A stretch of DNA of 64,000 nt from Bacteroides xylanisolvens XB1A (GCF_000210075.1 NC_021017.1:5889428-5953427), one strand, 5' to 3'. Positions 44,896-53,878 are shown, counted from the stretch's first letter. Notes: a model not told the origin generated them from the sequence alone. Numbers and translations: made by a program.

Positions 44896-46269
44896 TTATA
44901 AGTCTATATTATACAGTTTCAACTTATTATATAATGTCTTCCGGTCAATATTCAGTAATTGCGCTGCTTTACTCTTATTATTTCCGGTTTGGCGCAGTGC
45001 TTCCAGAATATGCTCTTTTTCAGTCTCTTCATTGCGTAGTGCAATACTGGTGCTACTTGATGCAGGAGTTTCTAAAAGCTCGGTTCCCAGTTCCAGTAAA
45101 GTGATGAAACTGTTTTGTGCCAATAAAGTTGCTCTTTTGACGATGTTCTTCATTTGGCGCAAATTTCCCGGCCAATGATAATTCAATAAAGCCTGTGATG
45201 CTTTCGCGTCAAAACCAATCAGGTGTTTATCCAGTTCCTTGTTTGCCTGGTCGAGGAAGAAGTTGGCAAAGAGTAGAATATCCTCTTTCCGTTCTTTCAG
45301 ATCGGGCATCCGGAGGGTAAATTCATTGATACGATGATAAAGGTCTTCGCGGAAAGTGCCTTTCTCAATACCCTGTTCCAGGTTCTCATTGGTGGCGGAT
45401 ACCAAACGAATATCTACCGATATCTCCTGTGTAGAGCCTACCGGACGTATTTTTCTCTCTTGCAGAGCACGGAGCAGTTGTATCTGCACTTCGTAACTAA
45501 GATTCCCGATTTCATCCAGAAAGATAGTACCGCCATTGGCAGCAACGAAAGCACCGGTTTTATCAGTCAACGCACCTGTAAACGATCCTTTCACATGACC
45601 GAAAAACTCGGAAGCCGCCAGTTCTTTCGGGATAGAGCCACAATCTACGGCAATAAACGGCTTATCGCTTCGTTTGCTAAGTTGGTGAATACGGTGTGCC
45701 ACATACTCTTTTCCAGTTCCGCTGGAGCCGTTGATAAGTACGGACATATTGGTCGGAGCTACCAGGCCTACATAATTGTAGAGTTGTTTGGCTGCGTCAC
45801 TTTCTCCTTCCAGATAGGCACGGTTGTTTTCTGTTGAATCTTTCGATGAGGTAGAAGAGCCTTTTTTAGAAGACGATTTAGCTGTGTTATGAGTAGCGGG
45901 AGTTTCTCCGGACTGCAAACATTCAGAGATTTTCTTCAGTAACTCTTCCGGATTCACCGGCTTGGCGATATAATCACGTGCTCCCAGTTTCATAGCTTGC
46001 ACGGCAGATTGTATATCCGCATAGCCGGTCATGATAATCAAAGGAATGTCCATGCCTTGTTCGTTCATCCATTTCAGCAGATCAATGCCTTCATGGTCGG
46101 GTAGCCGCAGGTCTGATAAAACCAGATCGACGCTTTGGCTTTCGATATGTTTCCGGGCACGGGCAATATTACTCACTGATGATACTTCAAAGCCTTTTTT
46201 TCCTAACCAGGTTTTTAGCATCATTCCAAAAGTGATATCATCTTCAACGATCAATATGGAGCTCATCAT
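44896..46269 (-). CDS. NtrC-family sigma54-dependent response regulator
   Basis: A 457-aa protein with three domains. Receiver (4-120): acidic pair Asp10-Asp11, phospho-acceptor Asp53 in 'LVLSDLRLPDHEG', Thr and Lys in 'LIIMTGYAD' and 'DYIAKPVNPEEL'. AAA+ domain (about 155-390): Walker A 'NGSSGTGKEYVAHRIHQ' near 180, sigma54-contact loop 'HVKGSFTGALTDKTGAF' near 227 (GSFTGA, the Ser variant of GAFTGA), 'GGTIFLDEIGNLSYEVQ' Walker B. C-terminal Fis-type HTH: 'TGNNKSKAAQLLNIDRKTLY'. Such proteins oligomerise on phosphorylation and open sigma54 promoters. A sigma54-like promoter and palindrome lie directly downstream, before the small secreted protein gene. Met2 (46266) is an alternative start. 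The partner kinase may be the hybrid kinase at 49848. Confidence 0.93.
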   Translation of the reverse strand: MMSSILIVEDDITFGMMLKTWLGKKGFEVSSVSNIARARKHIESQSVDLVLSDLRLPDHEGIDLLKWMNEQGMDIPLIIMTGYADIQSAVQAMKLGARDYIAKPVNPEELLKKISECLQSGETPATHNTAKSSSKKGSSTSSKDSTENNRAYLEGESDAAKQLYNYVGLVAPTNMSVLINGSSGTGKEYVAHRIHQLSKRSDKPFIAVDCGSIPKELAASEFFGHVKGSFTGALTDKTGAFVAANGGTIFLDEIGNLSYEVQIQLLRALQERKIRPVGSTQEISVDIRLVSATNENLEQGIEKGTFREDLYHRINEFTLRMPDLKERKEDILLFANFFLDQANKELDKHLIGFDAKASQALLNYHWPGNLRQMKNIVKRATLLAQNSFITLLELGTELLETPASSSTSIALRNEETEKEHILEALRQTGNNKSKAAQLLNIDRKTLYNKLKLYNIDL

Positions 46270-46294
46270 GTCAGGTTTTGATTCTTTTAAGTCA

Positions 46295-46331
46295 CAAAGG
46301 TAAGAGGTTTTGGGTGAAAGTGGTATATTTG
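46295..46331. promoter_or_regulatory. Divergent promoters for the response regulator and the cyclophilin operon
   Basis: In the 87-bp gap, TACCTTTG on the minus strand (46302-46295) serves the regulator and TATATTTG on the plus strand (46324-46331) serves the cyclophilin operon. Both match the -7 consensus; no good -33 TTTG was found for either. The two start regions overlap closely, so the divergent units may influence each other. Confidence 0.65.
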
Positions 46332-46356
46332 CAAACTTAAATTAAATAAAAGTGTT

Positions 46357-47196
46357 ATGAAAAAGATTCTATTGATCATATTAACCATATCGTTTTGCGG
46401 ACTTACTGCCTGCAAAACCGGAACAAAAAAAGGAGGAGACATGGATAAAGAAACGTTGGTGAAGATTGAAACAACTTTAGGAGACATTGAGGTGAAACTG
46501 TATAATGAGACACCGAAACATCGTGATAATTTTATCAAACTGGTGAAGGACGGAGTTTATGAAGGTACACTGTTTCACCGTGTTATCAAAGATTTTATGA
46601 TTCAGGCCGGTGATCCGGACTCAAAAAATGCGCCGAAAGGAAAAATGCTGGGTACCGGAGACGTAGGTTATACCGTTCCCGCTGAATTTGTATATCCTAA
46701 ATATTTCCATAAGAAAGGTGCCCTGTCCGCTGCCCGCCAGGGGGATAATGTGAACCCGAAGAAAGAATCTTCCGGTTGCCAGTTCTATATCGTGACAGGT
46801 AAAGTGTTTAACGACTCTACTTTGCTGGGAATGGAAAGCCAGATGAATGAGAATAAGATAAATGTTATTTTCAATACACTGGCACAGAAACACATGAAGG
46901 AAATCTATAAGATGCGGAAAGCAAACGATGAAAACGGTCTTTATGATTTGCAGGAAAAACTGTTTGCGCAGGCACAGGAAATGGCTGCCAAAGAACCGGA
47001 ATTCCATTTCACTCCGGAACAGATTGAAGCCTACACTACGGTGGGTGGTACTCCGCATTTGGATGGCGAATATACCGTGTTTGGCGAAGTGGTGAAAGGA
47101 ATGGACATTGTGGATAAGATCCAGCAGGTGAAAACAGACCGCAGCGACCGTCCCGAAGAAGATGTAAAGATAACAAAGGTGACAATACTTGACTGA
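46357..47196 (+). CDS. Cyclophilin-type peptidyl-prolyl isomerase lipoprotein
   Basis: A 279-aa protein; lipobox LTAC (Cys20) then KTGTKKGGD, without an acidic tail, so probably periplasm-facing. Cyclophilin core: 'VKIETTLGDIEVKLYNE', 'HRDNFIKLVKDGVYEGTLFH', 'RVIKDFMIQAGDP' with catalytic Arg in FHRV, 'GALSAARQGDNVNPKK', 'SSGCQFYIVTG', and after an insertion of about 65 mostly helical residues (about 150-215, 'KIMNT...QKHMKEIYKMRK'-like) 'HLDGEYTVFGEVVKGMDIVD'. The insertion makes it longer than a standard bacterial cyclophilin (about 165-190 aa). It should aid folding of exported proteins. First gene of the operon with M16 protease (5-nt gap), MATE pump and kinase. Confidence 0.92.
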   Translation: MKKILLIILTISFCGLTACKTGTKKGGDMDKETLVKIETTLGDIEVKLYNETPKHRDNFIKLVKDGVYEGTLFHRVIKDFMIQAGDPDSKNAPKGKMLGTGDVGYTVPAEFVYPKYFHKKGALSAARQGDNVNPKKESSGCQFYIVTGKVFNDSTLLGMESQMNENKINVIFNTLAQKHMKEIYKMRKANDENGLYDLQEKLFAQAQEMAAKEPEFHFTPEQIEAYTTVGGTPHLDGEYTVFGEVVKGMDIVDKIQQVKTDRSDRPEEDVKITKVTILD

Positions 47197-47201
47197 ATCG
47201 T

Positions 47202-48434
47202 ATGAAAATCAACAGGCATATTCTTGATAATGGGTTACGTCTGGTACATTCGCAGGACGAGAGTACGCAGATGGTTGCCCTTAATATATTATATAATGTG
47301 GGAGCTCGCGACGAAGATCCCGAGCATACCGGCTTTGCCCATCTGTTCGAACACCTGATGTTCGGAGGGTCGGTGAATATTCCCGATTATGACATGCCGC
47401 TTCAATTGGCGGGTGGAGAGAATAATGCCTGGACGAATAATGATATAACCAATTACTACCTCACTGTACCTCGTCAGAATGTAGAAACCGGCTTTTGGCT
47501 GGAATCCGACCGGATGTTGAGTCTTGACTTTAGCGAACGGAGCCTGGAGGTACAGCGGGGAGTGGTAATGGAAGAGTTCAAACAGCGTTGTTTGAACCAG
47601 CCTTATGGAGATGTCGGACATCTTTTGCGCCCTCTGGCTTATCAGACGCATCCTTATCAATGGCCTACGATCGGAAAAGAGTTGTCGCATATTGCCAATG
47701 CTACGCTGGAAGAAGTAAAAGCATTCTTTTTTCGTTTTTATGCTCCTAATAATGCAATATTGGCCGTGACCGGCAATATCTCTTTCGAAGAGGCAGTTGC
47801 TTTGACGGAAAAATGGTTCGCTTCTATTCCTCGTCGGGAAGTTCCTTTGCGGAACCTGCCACAAGAACAGGAACAGACAGAAGAACGGCGGTTGACGGTA
47901 GAGAGAAATGTGCCTCTCGATGCTTTGTTTATGGCCTATCACATGCCCGACCATCGGCATCCAGATTATTATGCATTTGATATTTTGTCGGATGTGTTGA
48001 GCAACGGACGTTCCAGTCGATTGAACCAGCGTTTGGTACAACAGAAACAGTTATTTTCGAGCATAGATGCCTATATTTCAGGCAGTGTAGATGCGGGGTT
48101 ATTCCATATTAGTGGAAAGCCTTCGGCTGGTGTCACTCTGGAACAGGCGGAAGCGGCAGTAAGGGAAGAACTGGAACTGTTGCAGCACGAACTGGTTGAC
48201 GAACAGGAACTGGAAAAAGTGAAGAACAAATTTGAGTCCACCCAGATATTCGGTAACATCAATTATTTGAATGTGGCAACCAACCTGGCTTGGTTCGAAC
48301 TGCTTGGCCGAGCGGAAGACATGGAAAAAGAAGTAGAACGTTATCGTTCTGTCACGGCGGAACAATTGCGGACAGTAGCCCAATCCGCTTTCCGGAAGGA
48401 GAACGGAGTTGTGCTTTACTATAAAAGTAAATGA
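47202..48434 (+). CDS. M16-family zinc metalloprotease (single subunit)
   Basis: A 410-aa protein of the pitrilysin/MPP family without a signal peptide. The inverted zinc motif is 'HLFEHLMFGGSVNIPDYD' (HxxEH, about residues 45-49) with the third ligand Glu in 'VVMEEFKQRCLNQPYG' (about 123). The active half (2-195) is followed by an inactive half with 'MAYHMPDHRHPDYYAFDILS', 'GRSSRLNQRLVQQKQLF' and 'ISGKPSAGVTLEQAEAAV'. This is a typical 45-kDa bacterial 'processing-peptidase-like' form acting on peptides in the cytoplasm, probably as a dimer. It is 5 nt after the cyclophilin gene and 24 nt before the MATE gene. Confidence 0.93.
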   Translation: MKINRHILDNGLRLVHSQDESTQMVALNILYNVGARDEDPEHTGFAHLFEHLMFGGSVNIPDYDMPLQLAGGENNAWTNNDITNYYLTVPRQNVETGFWLESDRMLSLDFSERSLEVQRGVVMEEFKQRCLNQPYGDVGHLLRPLAYQTHPYQWPTIGKELSHIANATLEEVKAFFFRFYAPNNAILAVTGNISFEEAVALTEKWFASIPRREVPLRNLPQEQEQTEERRLTVERNVPLDALFMAYHMPDHRHPDYYAFDILSDVLSNGRSSRLNQRLVQQKQLFSSIDAYISGSVDAGLFHISGKPSAGVTLEQAEAAVREELELLQHELVDEQELEKVKNKFESTQIFGNINYLNVATNLAWFELLGRAEDMEKEVERYRSVTAEQLRTVAQSAFRKENGVVLYYKSK

Positions 48435-48458
48435 GGATTTTAAGATCCTATTTAAAAG

Positions 48459-49820
48459 ATGATGAAGAGACTATTTGATATATACAAAGACCATTACAAA
48501 GCACTAATTTTTCTCGGACTACCGATTGTGATCGGGCAAATAGGAGTGATCGTTCTCGGATTTGCTGATACATTAATGATCGGGCATCATAGTACGATTG
48601 AGCTGGGAGCAGCTTCCTTCGTAAATAATGTGTTTAATCTGGCGATTATTTTCAGTACAGGGTTTTCGTATGGACTGACTCCCATTGTAGGAGGGCTGTA
48701 TGGGACTCATCAGTATGCTCCTGCCGGACAGGCATTACGCAACAGTTTGCTGGCAAACCTGATGGTTGCATTGCTACTGACTATATGTATGACTGTTCTT
48801 TATTTGAATATAGAGCATCTCGGACAGCCGGAAGAATTGATTCCTCTGATTAAACCGTATTACCTTGTTTTGCTTGCTTCATTAGTGTTTGTCATGCTTT
48901 TCAATGGATTCAAGCAATTCACAGACGGAATAACGGATACCAAAACCGCCATGTGGATATTGCTTGGAGGAAATGTCTTGAATATCATAGGAAACTATAT
49001 CCTGATTTACGGTAAACTCGGATTGCCCGAATTAGGTTTGTTGGGAGCAGGTATCAGTACGCTGTTTTCGCGTATTGTGATGGTGATTGTATTTATAATC
49101 ATTTTTATGCGTAGTCCGCGTTTTGTCCGTTATAAGATTGGCTTTTTCCGTTTGGGATGGTCACGCGCTGTATTTGGACGCTTGAATGGACTAGGATGGC
49201 CGGTTGCTTTCCAGATGGGGATGGAGACAGCCTCCTTTAGTTTGAGTGCTATCATGATCGGTTGGCTGGGTACGATCGCTTTGGCTTCTCATCAGGTGAT
49301 GTTGGCTATTTCGCAGTTTACCTTTATGATGTATTACGGTATGGGGGCTGCTGTTGCTGTTCGTGTCAGCAATTTCAAAGGGCAGAATGACATCGTCAAT
49401 GTACGCCGTTCCGCCTATGCCGGTTTTCATCTGATGATGACATTGGGTGCCGTGCTTTCCTTGATTGTCTTCCTTTGCCGGAATTACTTGGGAAGCTGGT
49501 TTACCGACAGCCAGGAAGTGGTTGCTATGGTGACATCTTTAATTTTTCCTTTCCTTGTCTATCAGTTTGGCGACGGGCTTCAAATCACTTTCGCCAATGC
49601 TTTGCGTGGAATTTCAGATGTAAAACTAATGATGGTTATCGCCTTTATCGCCTATTTCGTTATTTCGCTTCCCGTAGGATATTTCTGCGGCTTTGTAATG
49701 GGATGGGGGATAGTAGGTGTCTGGATGGCATTTCCTTTTGGTCTGACGAGTGCGGGATTAATGCTCTGGTGGCGTTTCCACTACATGACAAAACTTCCCG
49801 AACCTCACCCCAAAACCTAA
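48459..49820 (+). CDS. MATE-family multidrug/sodium antiporter
   Basis: A 453-aa integral membrane protein with about 12 hydrophobic segments in two homologous halves. Family marks: 'LGLPIVIGQIGVIVLGFADT' (start of helix 1), 'LMIGHHSTIELGAASFVN', 'FSYGLTPIVGGLYG', 'GNVLNIIGNYILIYGKLGLP' in the first half; 'LGWPVAFQMGMETASFSLSA', 'GMGAAVAVRVSNFKGQND' and 'FQFGDGLQITFANALRG'-type sequence in the second. MATE pumps expel cationic drugs or metabolites in exchange for Na+ or H+. The specific substrate is unknown. It lies between the M16 and kinase genes with gaps of 24 and 27 nt. Confidence 0.93.
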   Translation: MMKRLFDIYKDHYKALIFLGLPIVIGQIGVIVLGFADTLMIGHHSTIELGAASFVNNVFNLAIIFSTGFSYGLTPIVGGLYGTHQYAPAGQALRNSLLANLMVALLLTICMTVLYLNIEHLGQPEELIPLIKPYYLVLLASLVFVMLFNGFKQFTDGITDTKTAMWILLGGNVLNIIGNYILIYGKLGLPELGLLGAGISTLFSRIVMVIVFIIIFMRSPRFVRYKIGFFRLGWSRAVFGRLNGLGWPVAFQMGMETASFSLSAIMIGWLGTIALASHQVMLAISQFTFMMYYGMGAAVAVRVSNFKGQNDIVNVRRSAYAGFHLMMTLGAVLSLIVFLCRNYLGSWFTDSQEVVAMVTSLIFPFLVYQFGDGLQITFANALRGISDVKLMMVIAFIAYFVISLPVGYFCGFVMGWGIVGVWMAFPFGLTSAGLMLWWRFHYMTKLPEPHPKT

Positions 49821-49847
49821 TACTTAATACTTAAAATTTTTATCCCA

Positions 49848-52163
49848 ATGGCTTCCTTCCGTTTTACAAAGTTGAAAATAACCGCCGGTTACACTTTGTT
49901 ACTGGCGATCCTCCTTTTCTCGCTGGTGTTTGTACATCGTGAGATGGAAGCATTGTCGGCAGCCGACGATCAGCAGAACTTAAGAACTGATAGTCTATTG
50001 ACCCTTCTCCACGAGAAAGATCAAAACACGATTCAGATGTTGCGGGTGTTAAGTGAAGCAAACGACAGTCTTCTCTCTGCTTCGGAGATTGAAGAAATCA
50101 TTTCCGAACAAGATTCTGTCATTACCCAGCAACGGGTACAACATCGGGTCATTACCAAGCGTGACTCGTTAATAACTACTCCTAAAAAGAAGGGATTCTT
50201 CAAACGGCTCGCCGAAGTGTTTTCCCCTTCTAAACAAGACAGTGCCGTATTAGTTAATACATCGCTGGAAGTAGCCACTGATACCATTCTCCAACCGACT
50301 ACTTCTAAAGATTCTCTTCAGCAGAAAATCCGCATGGCTACCGAAGAAAAACGGTTGCAACGGAAGAAAACCATCCGGCGTACCAGTACGAAGTACCAGC
50401 GGATGAATACACAGTTGACGGCACGAATGGATAGTCTGATTAAACAATATGAGGAAGAAATGACCCTGCGTGCCCGTCAGGATGCCGAGCTTCAGCAGGA
50501 GGTAAGAATGCGGTCGGCGCGTATCATCGGCGGTATCGCGGTTGGTGCCGTACTATTATCTGCTTTTTTCCTGATATTGATTATGCGGGATATCTCTCGC
50601 AGCAACCGTTATCGTCAGCAATTGGAGGTGGCGAATAAACGCGCGGAAGATTTGCTTGTTGCCCGTGAGAAATTAATGCTGGCCATTACCCATGACTTTA
50701 AGGCGCCGTTGGGGTCAATCATGGGATATACCGAACTTCTGTCCCGGCTGACAGAAGATGAACGGCAACGGTTCTACCTCGACAATATGAAAAGCTCTTC
50801 GGAACATTTGTTGAAACTAGTCAGTGACTTGCTCGATTTCCATCGGCTCGATCTCAATAAAGCGGAAGTGAACCGTGTAACCTTTAACCCTTCCCAGCTG
50901 TTCGACGAGATTTATGTCAGTTTCGAACCTTTGACCGCTGCCAAAGGTTTAGCCTTGCAATGTCACGTCGCCCCGGAACTGAACGGAAGATATATCAGTG
51001 ATCCTTTGCGACTCCGGCAAATAGTGAACAACCTTTTGTCTAATGCCGTAAAGTTTACTCAAAAAGGAGAGATTAGTCTGACAGCCAGCTATGATTCTTC
51101 TAAGTTAACCATTGCTATCGCCGATACAGGAAAAGGAATGGCATCAGAAGATCGTGAACGTATCTTCCAGGAGTTTACACGTCTTTCCGGTGCGCAGGGG
51201 GAAGAAGGTTTCGGACTCGGACTCTCTATTGTGAAGAAACTGGTAACCTTGCTTGAAGGAACCATTGACGTGCAAAGCACATTAGGAAAAGGAAGCTGTT
51301 TTACTGTAACTCTGCCTCTTTATCCGGTAGGTAAATCCATTGCGGAAAGTGAATCTACTGAAAGCGAAAATGCGGATATAACAGAGGAGTCGGCTGTGAT
51401 TCCTCCGATGAAAGTCATCCGTGTCCTTTTGATCGATGACGATAGGATTCAGTTGAATCTGACTGCTGCCATGTTGAAACAACATGGTATCGATGCGGTA
51501 TGCTGTGAACAGCTGGAGCAGTTGATTGAACAGCTTCGCTCTTCCGTTTTCGATGTATTGCTAACAGATATACAAATGCCTGCTATTAACGGTTTTGATT
51601 TGGTAAAATTATTGCGGGCTTCTAATATACCACAAGCAAAAACAATCCCCGTCATTGCTGTGACCGCCCGTAGCGAAATGGATAAGGCTGCTTTACATGA
51701 ACATGGCTTTGCCGGTTGTCTGCATAAACCGTTTACAGTAAAAGAATTATTGATGACGGTAAATGAAGGACAACTCTCGGCTGATGAAGCGCATATCACA
51801 GAAGATATGGCAACAGCCGGAATAAACTTCTCTGCACTTACTGCTTATTCTGAAGACGATCCGGAAGCGGCATCCTCCATTATTCAGACTTTTATTGAAG
51901 AAACAGGTAAGAATATCGAACGGATGCAACAAGCGCTGAACGATAAAGAGGTGGACGGGATAGCTGCTATGGCGCATAAGCTCCTCCCTCTCTTTACAAT
52001 GATTGGAGTGGATGAAGCAATACCTCTTTTAGAATGGTTGGAGGTACAGCGAGGGCAAGACTTTTCGAAGAAAGTAAAAGAAAAAACCGACCATGTACTC
52101 CAAGAGATATTGATAGTTTTGACAAAAGCTAGAGAATACGAGCAATATCTCCTCCAAAAATAA
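49848..52163 (+). CDS. Hybrid sensor histidine kinase with receiver and HPt domains
   Basis: A 771-aa inner-membrane protein. TM1 about 11-28; a periplasmic part of about 195 residues, charged, rich in Ser/Thr/Gln and coiled-coil-like, with no known sensor fold; TM2 about 227-248; coiled linker; HisKA with His282 in 'AITHDFKAPLGSIMGYTELL'; HATPase ('NNLLSNAVKFTQKG', 'IADTGKGMASEDRERIFQEF', 'GFGLGLSIVKKLV'); receiver about 524-640 with Asp574 in 'VLLTDIQMPAINGFD'; HPt domain about 665-765 with His710 in 'AAMAHKLLPLFTMIG'. Phosphate would flow His-Asp-His and then to a separate receiver. The nearest free one is the sigma54-type regulator at 44896, which makes them a candidate pair. Last gene of its operon. 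Confidence 0.93.
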   Translation: MASFRFTKLKITAGYTLLLAILLFSLVFVHREMEALSAADDQQNLRTDSLLTLLHEKDQNTIQMLRVLSEANDSLLSASEIEEIISEQDSVITQQRVQHRVITKRDSLITTPKKKGFFKRLAEVFSPSKQDSAVLVNTSLEVATDTILQPTTSKDSLQQKIRMATEEKRLQRKKTIRRTSTKYQRMNTQLTARMDSLIKQYEEEMTLRARQDAELQQEVRMRSARIIGGIAVGAVLLSAFFLILIMRDISRSNRYRQQLEVANKRAEDLLVAREKLMLAITHDFKAPLGSIMGYTELLSRLTEDERQRFYLDNMKSSSEHLLKLVSDLLDFHRLDLNKAEVNRVTFNPSQLFDEIYVSFEPLTAAKGLALQCHVAPELNGRYISDPLRLRQIVNNLLSNAVKFTQKGEISLTASYDSSKLTIAIADTGKGMASEDRERIFQEFTRLSGAQGEEGFGLGLSIVKKLVTLLEGTIDVQSTLGKGSCFTVTLPLYPVGKSIAESESTESENADITEESAVIPPMKVIRVLLIDDDRIQLNLTAAMLKQHGIDAVCCEQLEQLIEQLRSSVFDVLLTDIQMPAINGFDLVKLLRASNIPQAKTIPVIAVTARSEMDKAALHEHGFAGCLHKPFTVKELLMTVNEGQLSADEAHITEDMATAGINFSALTAYSEDDPEAASSIIQTFIEETGKNIERMQQALNDKEVDGIAAMAHKLLPLFTMIGVDEAIPLLEWLEVQRGQDFSKKVKEKTDHVLQEILIVLTKAREYEQYLLQK

Positions 52164-52468
52164 AATAGTTCTCTATATGTGTAGTGACTCTTTTTATCAC
52201 AGAGTAATGTCGATATATTTGATTTTAATCTAAAATATGTATAACGGAGGTTGCTGACTAGAGGGAAAAAAGAAATTCAATCTCTGAAAAATTACATGAT
52301 AGCGATTTTATCTATTTAGCCAATGATGATATAGCTTGTTTTAATGAAATAGTTCCAAAATAGATTTTTATGTGTCTTTTATTGTTGGAAAACATAAAAA
52401 AGTTTTTTCATTTTAGTGGCTAGAGAAAGCTTCTTTCATTTAATAAGTTTTTTAGAAATCATTCTCTA
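52164..52468. other. AT-rich gap with no gene seen
   Basis: A 305-bp convergent gap between the kinase and the ACP-domain lipoprotein. It is strongly A/T-rich on both strands with scattered stops in all frames. No clear terminator hairpin with a G/C stem, tRNA or repeat was found. Its composition matches the lipoprotein gene and differs from the kinase. Confidence 0.6.
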
Positions 52469-53527
52469 TTAGGCATGTTCTATGATGTATTGATATAGAT
52501 CTCCAGCTGTATTTAATCGTTCTGCATTTTCTGCAGAAATATCAATTCCATATTCTTCTTCAATTCTCATTATTAATTCAATAAAATCTAAACTATCTAA
52601 ATTGAGTTCATGAATGAGTTGAGACTCTTTATGTATAAAGGCTGGGTCAATATTACATTGCTCAGAAATAATCTTTTTTAAGAATTCAAATGTGTAGTGA
52701 GATAAATCATCTTTATTATTATCAGACTCTTTATTAGGTTTTATTTCTTTACCTTTTTTTTCTATATTCGATGTTGTGAGAACTAACCCTCTTTCATTTG
52801 ATACTATAGCATGGATTATTACTTCCCATTTTTCTATTATTTTATTTCCGTTTGTATAAGCAATAGTTGAAGTAACTGTTCCTTTCCATGTAATTTCTGT
52901 GTTTAAAGTTTTTGCAATGTAATTACCTTTTTCTGACTTATATGTTATTGTAATTATCCAATCTTGATCAGATGAAAAATTAAAAGGTGTAACTGTAGCA
53001 TCTATATTGGTAACTTCAGAAATAATGTTGGAACGCTGATTCATACATTTTGTAGTACAATTTAAATTAAATGATAAATCGAAATTTGGTATAATGTCAT
53101 TTTCTGTTTGGAAGATAACAGGCCCATAATTACTGTAGTATTGTTGTGTTTTTGGATAACATAATTTTTTTAGAAGTGCTTTTAGATTTCCAACAGTTTT
53201 ACAATTGTCTTTTTCAGAATCAAATAACTTTATATTAAATGTTTCTTCTACTTTGTTGAAAAAGGCTTGCATCTTCAATTCATCAGCTCCTATATCTTCA
53301 ATGAATCTTGTATTATCATTATACATTGATGGGATGATATCTAATATAGTAGAAATTATAGTATTTAATTTCTCATCTATGTCATTTTCATTACTACTAA
53401 GAGTTTTAATTACTGGCGGTTCTATCTTTTTAAGGTCGTAAAAATTATAGTCTAACGATTCTTGACATGAGCTTAAATGTAAAACTAAGATACTTCCCAT
53501 TGTTAATGTACGAATTCTTTTTTTCAT
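52469..53527 (-). CDS. Lipoprotein with one canonical and one degenerate acyl-carrier-protein-like domain
   Basis: A 352-aa protein with lipoprotein signal (basic KKR start, lipobox LSSC, Cys21). Residues about 280-352 are a textbook carrier domain: 'IHELNLDSLDFIELIMRIEE' holds the DSL motif with the phosphopantetheine Ser312, then 'YGIDISAENAERLNTAGDLY'. Residues about 50-122 look like a second carrier fold ('NTRFIEDIGADELKMQAFF', 'VEETFNIKLFD', 'KTVGNLKALLKKL') in which the Ser position is Glu83. Between them lies a beta-rich region (about 135-255) and a Lys/Glu/Asn linker. Carrier proteins are normally cytoplasmic and loaded there by AcpS, so export is unexpected. The gene is markedly more A/T-rich than its neighbours and stands alone between AT-rich gaps, suggesting transfer. 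Function unknown. Confidence 0.75.
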   Translation of the reverse strand: MKKRIRTLTMGSILVLHLSSCQESLDYNFYDLKKIEPPVIKTLSSNENDIDEKLNTIISTILDIIPSMYNDNTRFIEDIGADELKMQAFFNKVEETFNIKLFDSEKDNCKTVGNLKALLKKLCYPKTQQYYSNYGPVIFQTENDIIPNFDLSFNLNCTTKCMNQRSNIISEVTNIDATVTPFNFSSDQDWIITITYKSEKGNYIAKTLNTEITWKGTVTSTIAYTNGNKIIEKWEVIIHAIVSNERGLVLTTSNIEKKGKEIKPNKESDNNKDDLSHYTFEFLKKIISEQCNIDPAFIHKESQLIHELNLDSLDFIELIMRIEEEYGIDISAENAERLNTAGDLYQYIIEHA

Positions 53528-53629
53528 AATGATTAATTTTAGAATTAATAATTAAGATGTTTCCTTTTTATTTATAACAGATAATGCTTTGATATCTATT
53601 GTCTATTGTATTATGGATAGACTTCTTCA

Positions 53630-53637
53630 CAAATATA
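53630..53637 (-). promoter_or_regulatory. Candidate promoter of the ACP-domain lipoprotein
   Basis: TATATTTG on the minus strand matches the -7 consensus, about 100 nt before the ATG at 53527. The -33 position is only T-rich. In such AT-rich sequence chance is possible. Confidence 0.4.
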
Positions 53638-53870
53638 TGTAATAACTTATAGATTAAAAAATAAAACTTTTTGTTTTACAACATATTATTATGCTGCTAT
53701 GTTTTGTTTGGAGTAAAACTTTACTAATAATGAATATTAATATCTTGAGAATAGAAATGTCTAGTCATTTTTGAGATAAGATTATTGGAAAACGGTAAAT
53801 CGTAATAACTATATTTTTTTGTTCCTAAACATTTTACTCATCTCGTCAACCTTTTTTCGGAATAATTTGT

Positions 53871-53878
53871 TTACTTTG
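53871..53878 (+). promoter_or_regulatory. Candidate promoter of the TamB-TamA-like operon
   Basis: TTACTTTG differs from TAnnTTTG by one base and ends 30 nt before the ATG at 53909. The rest of 53528-53908 is AT-rich and shows no gene. Confidence 0.4.
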
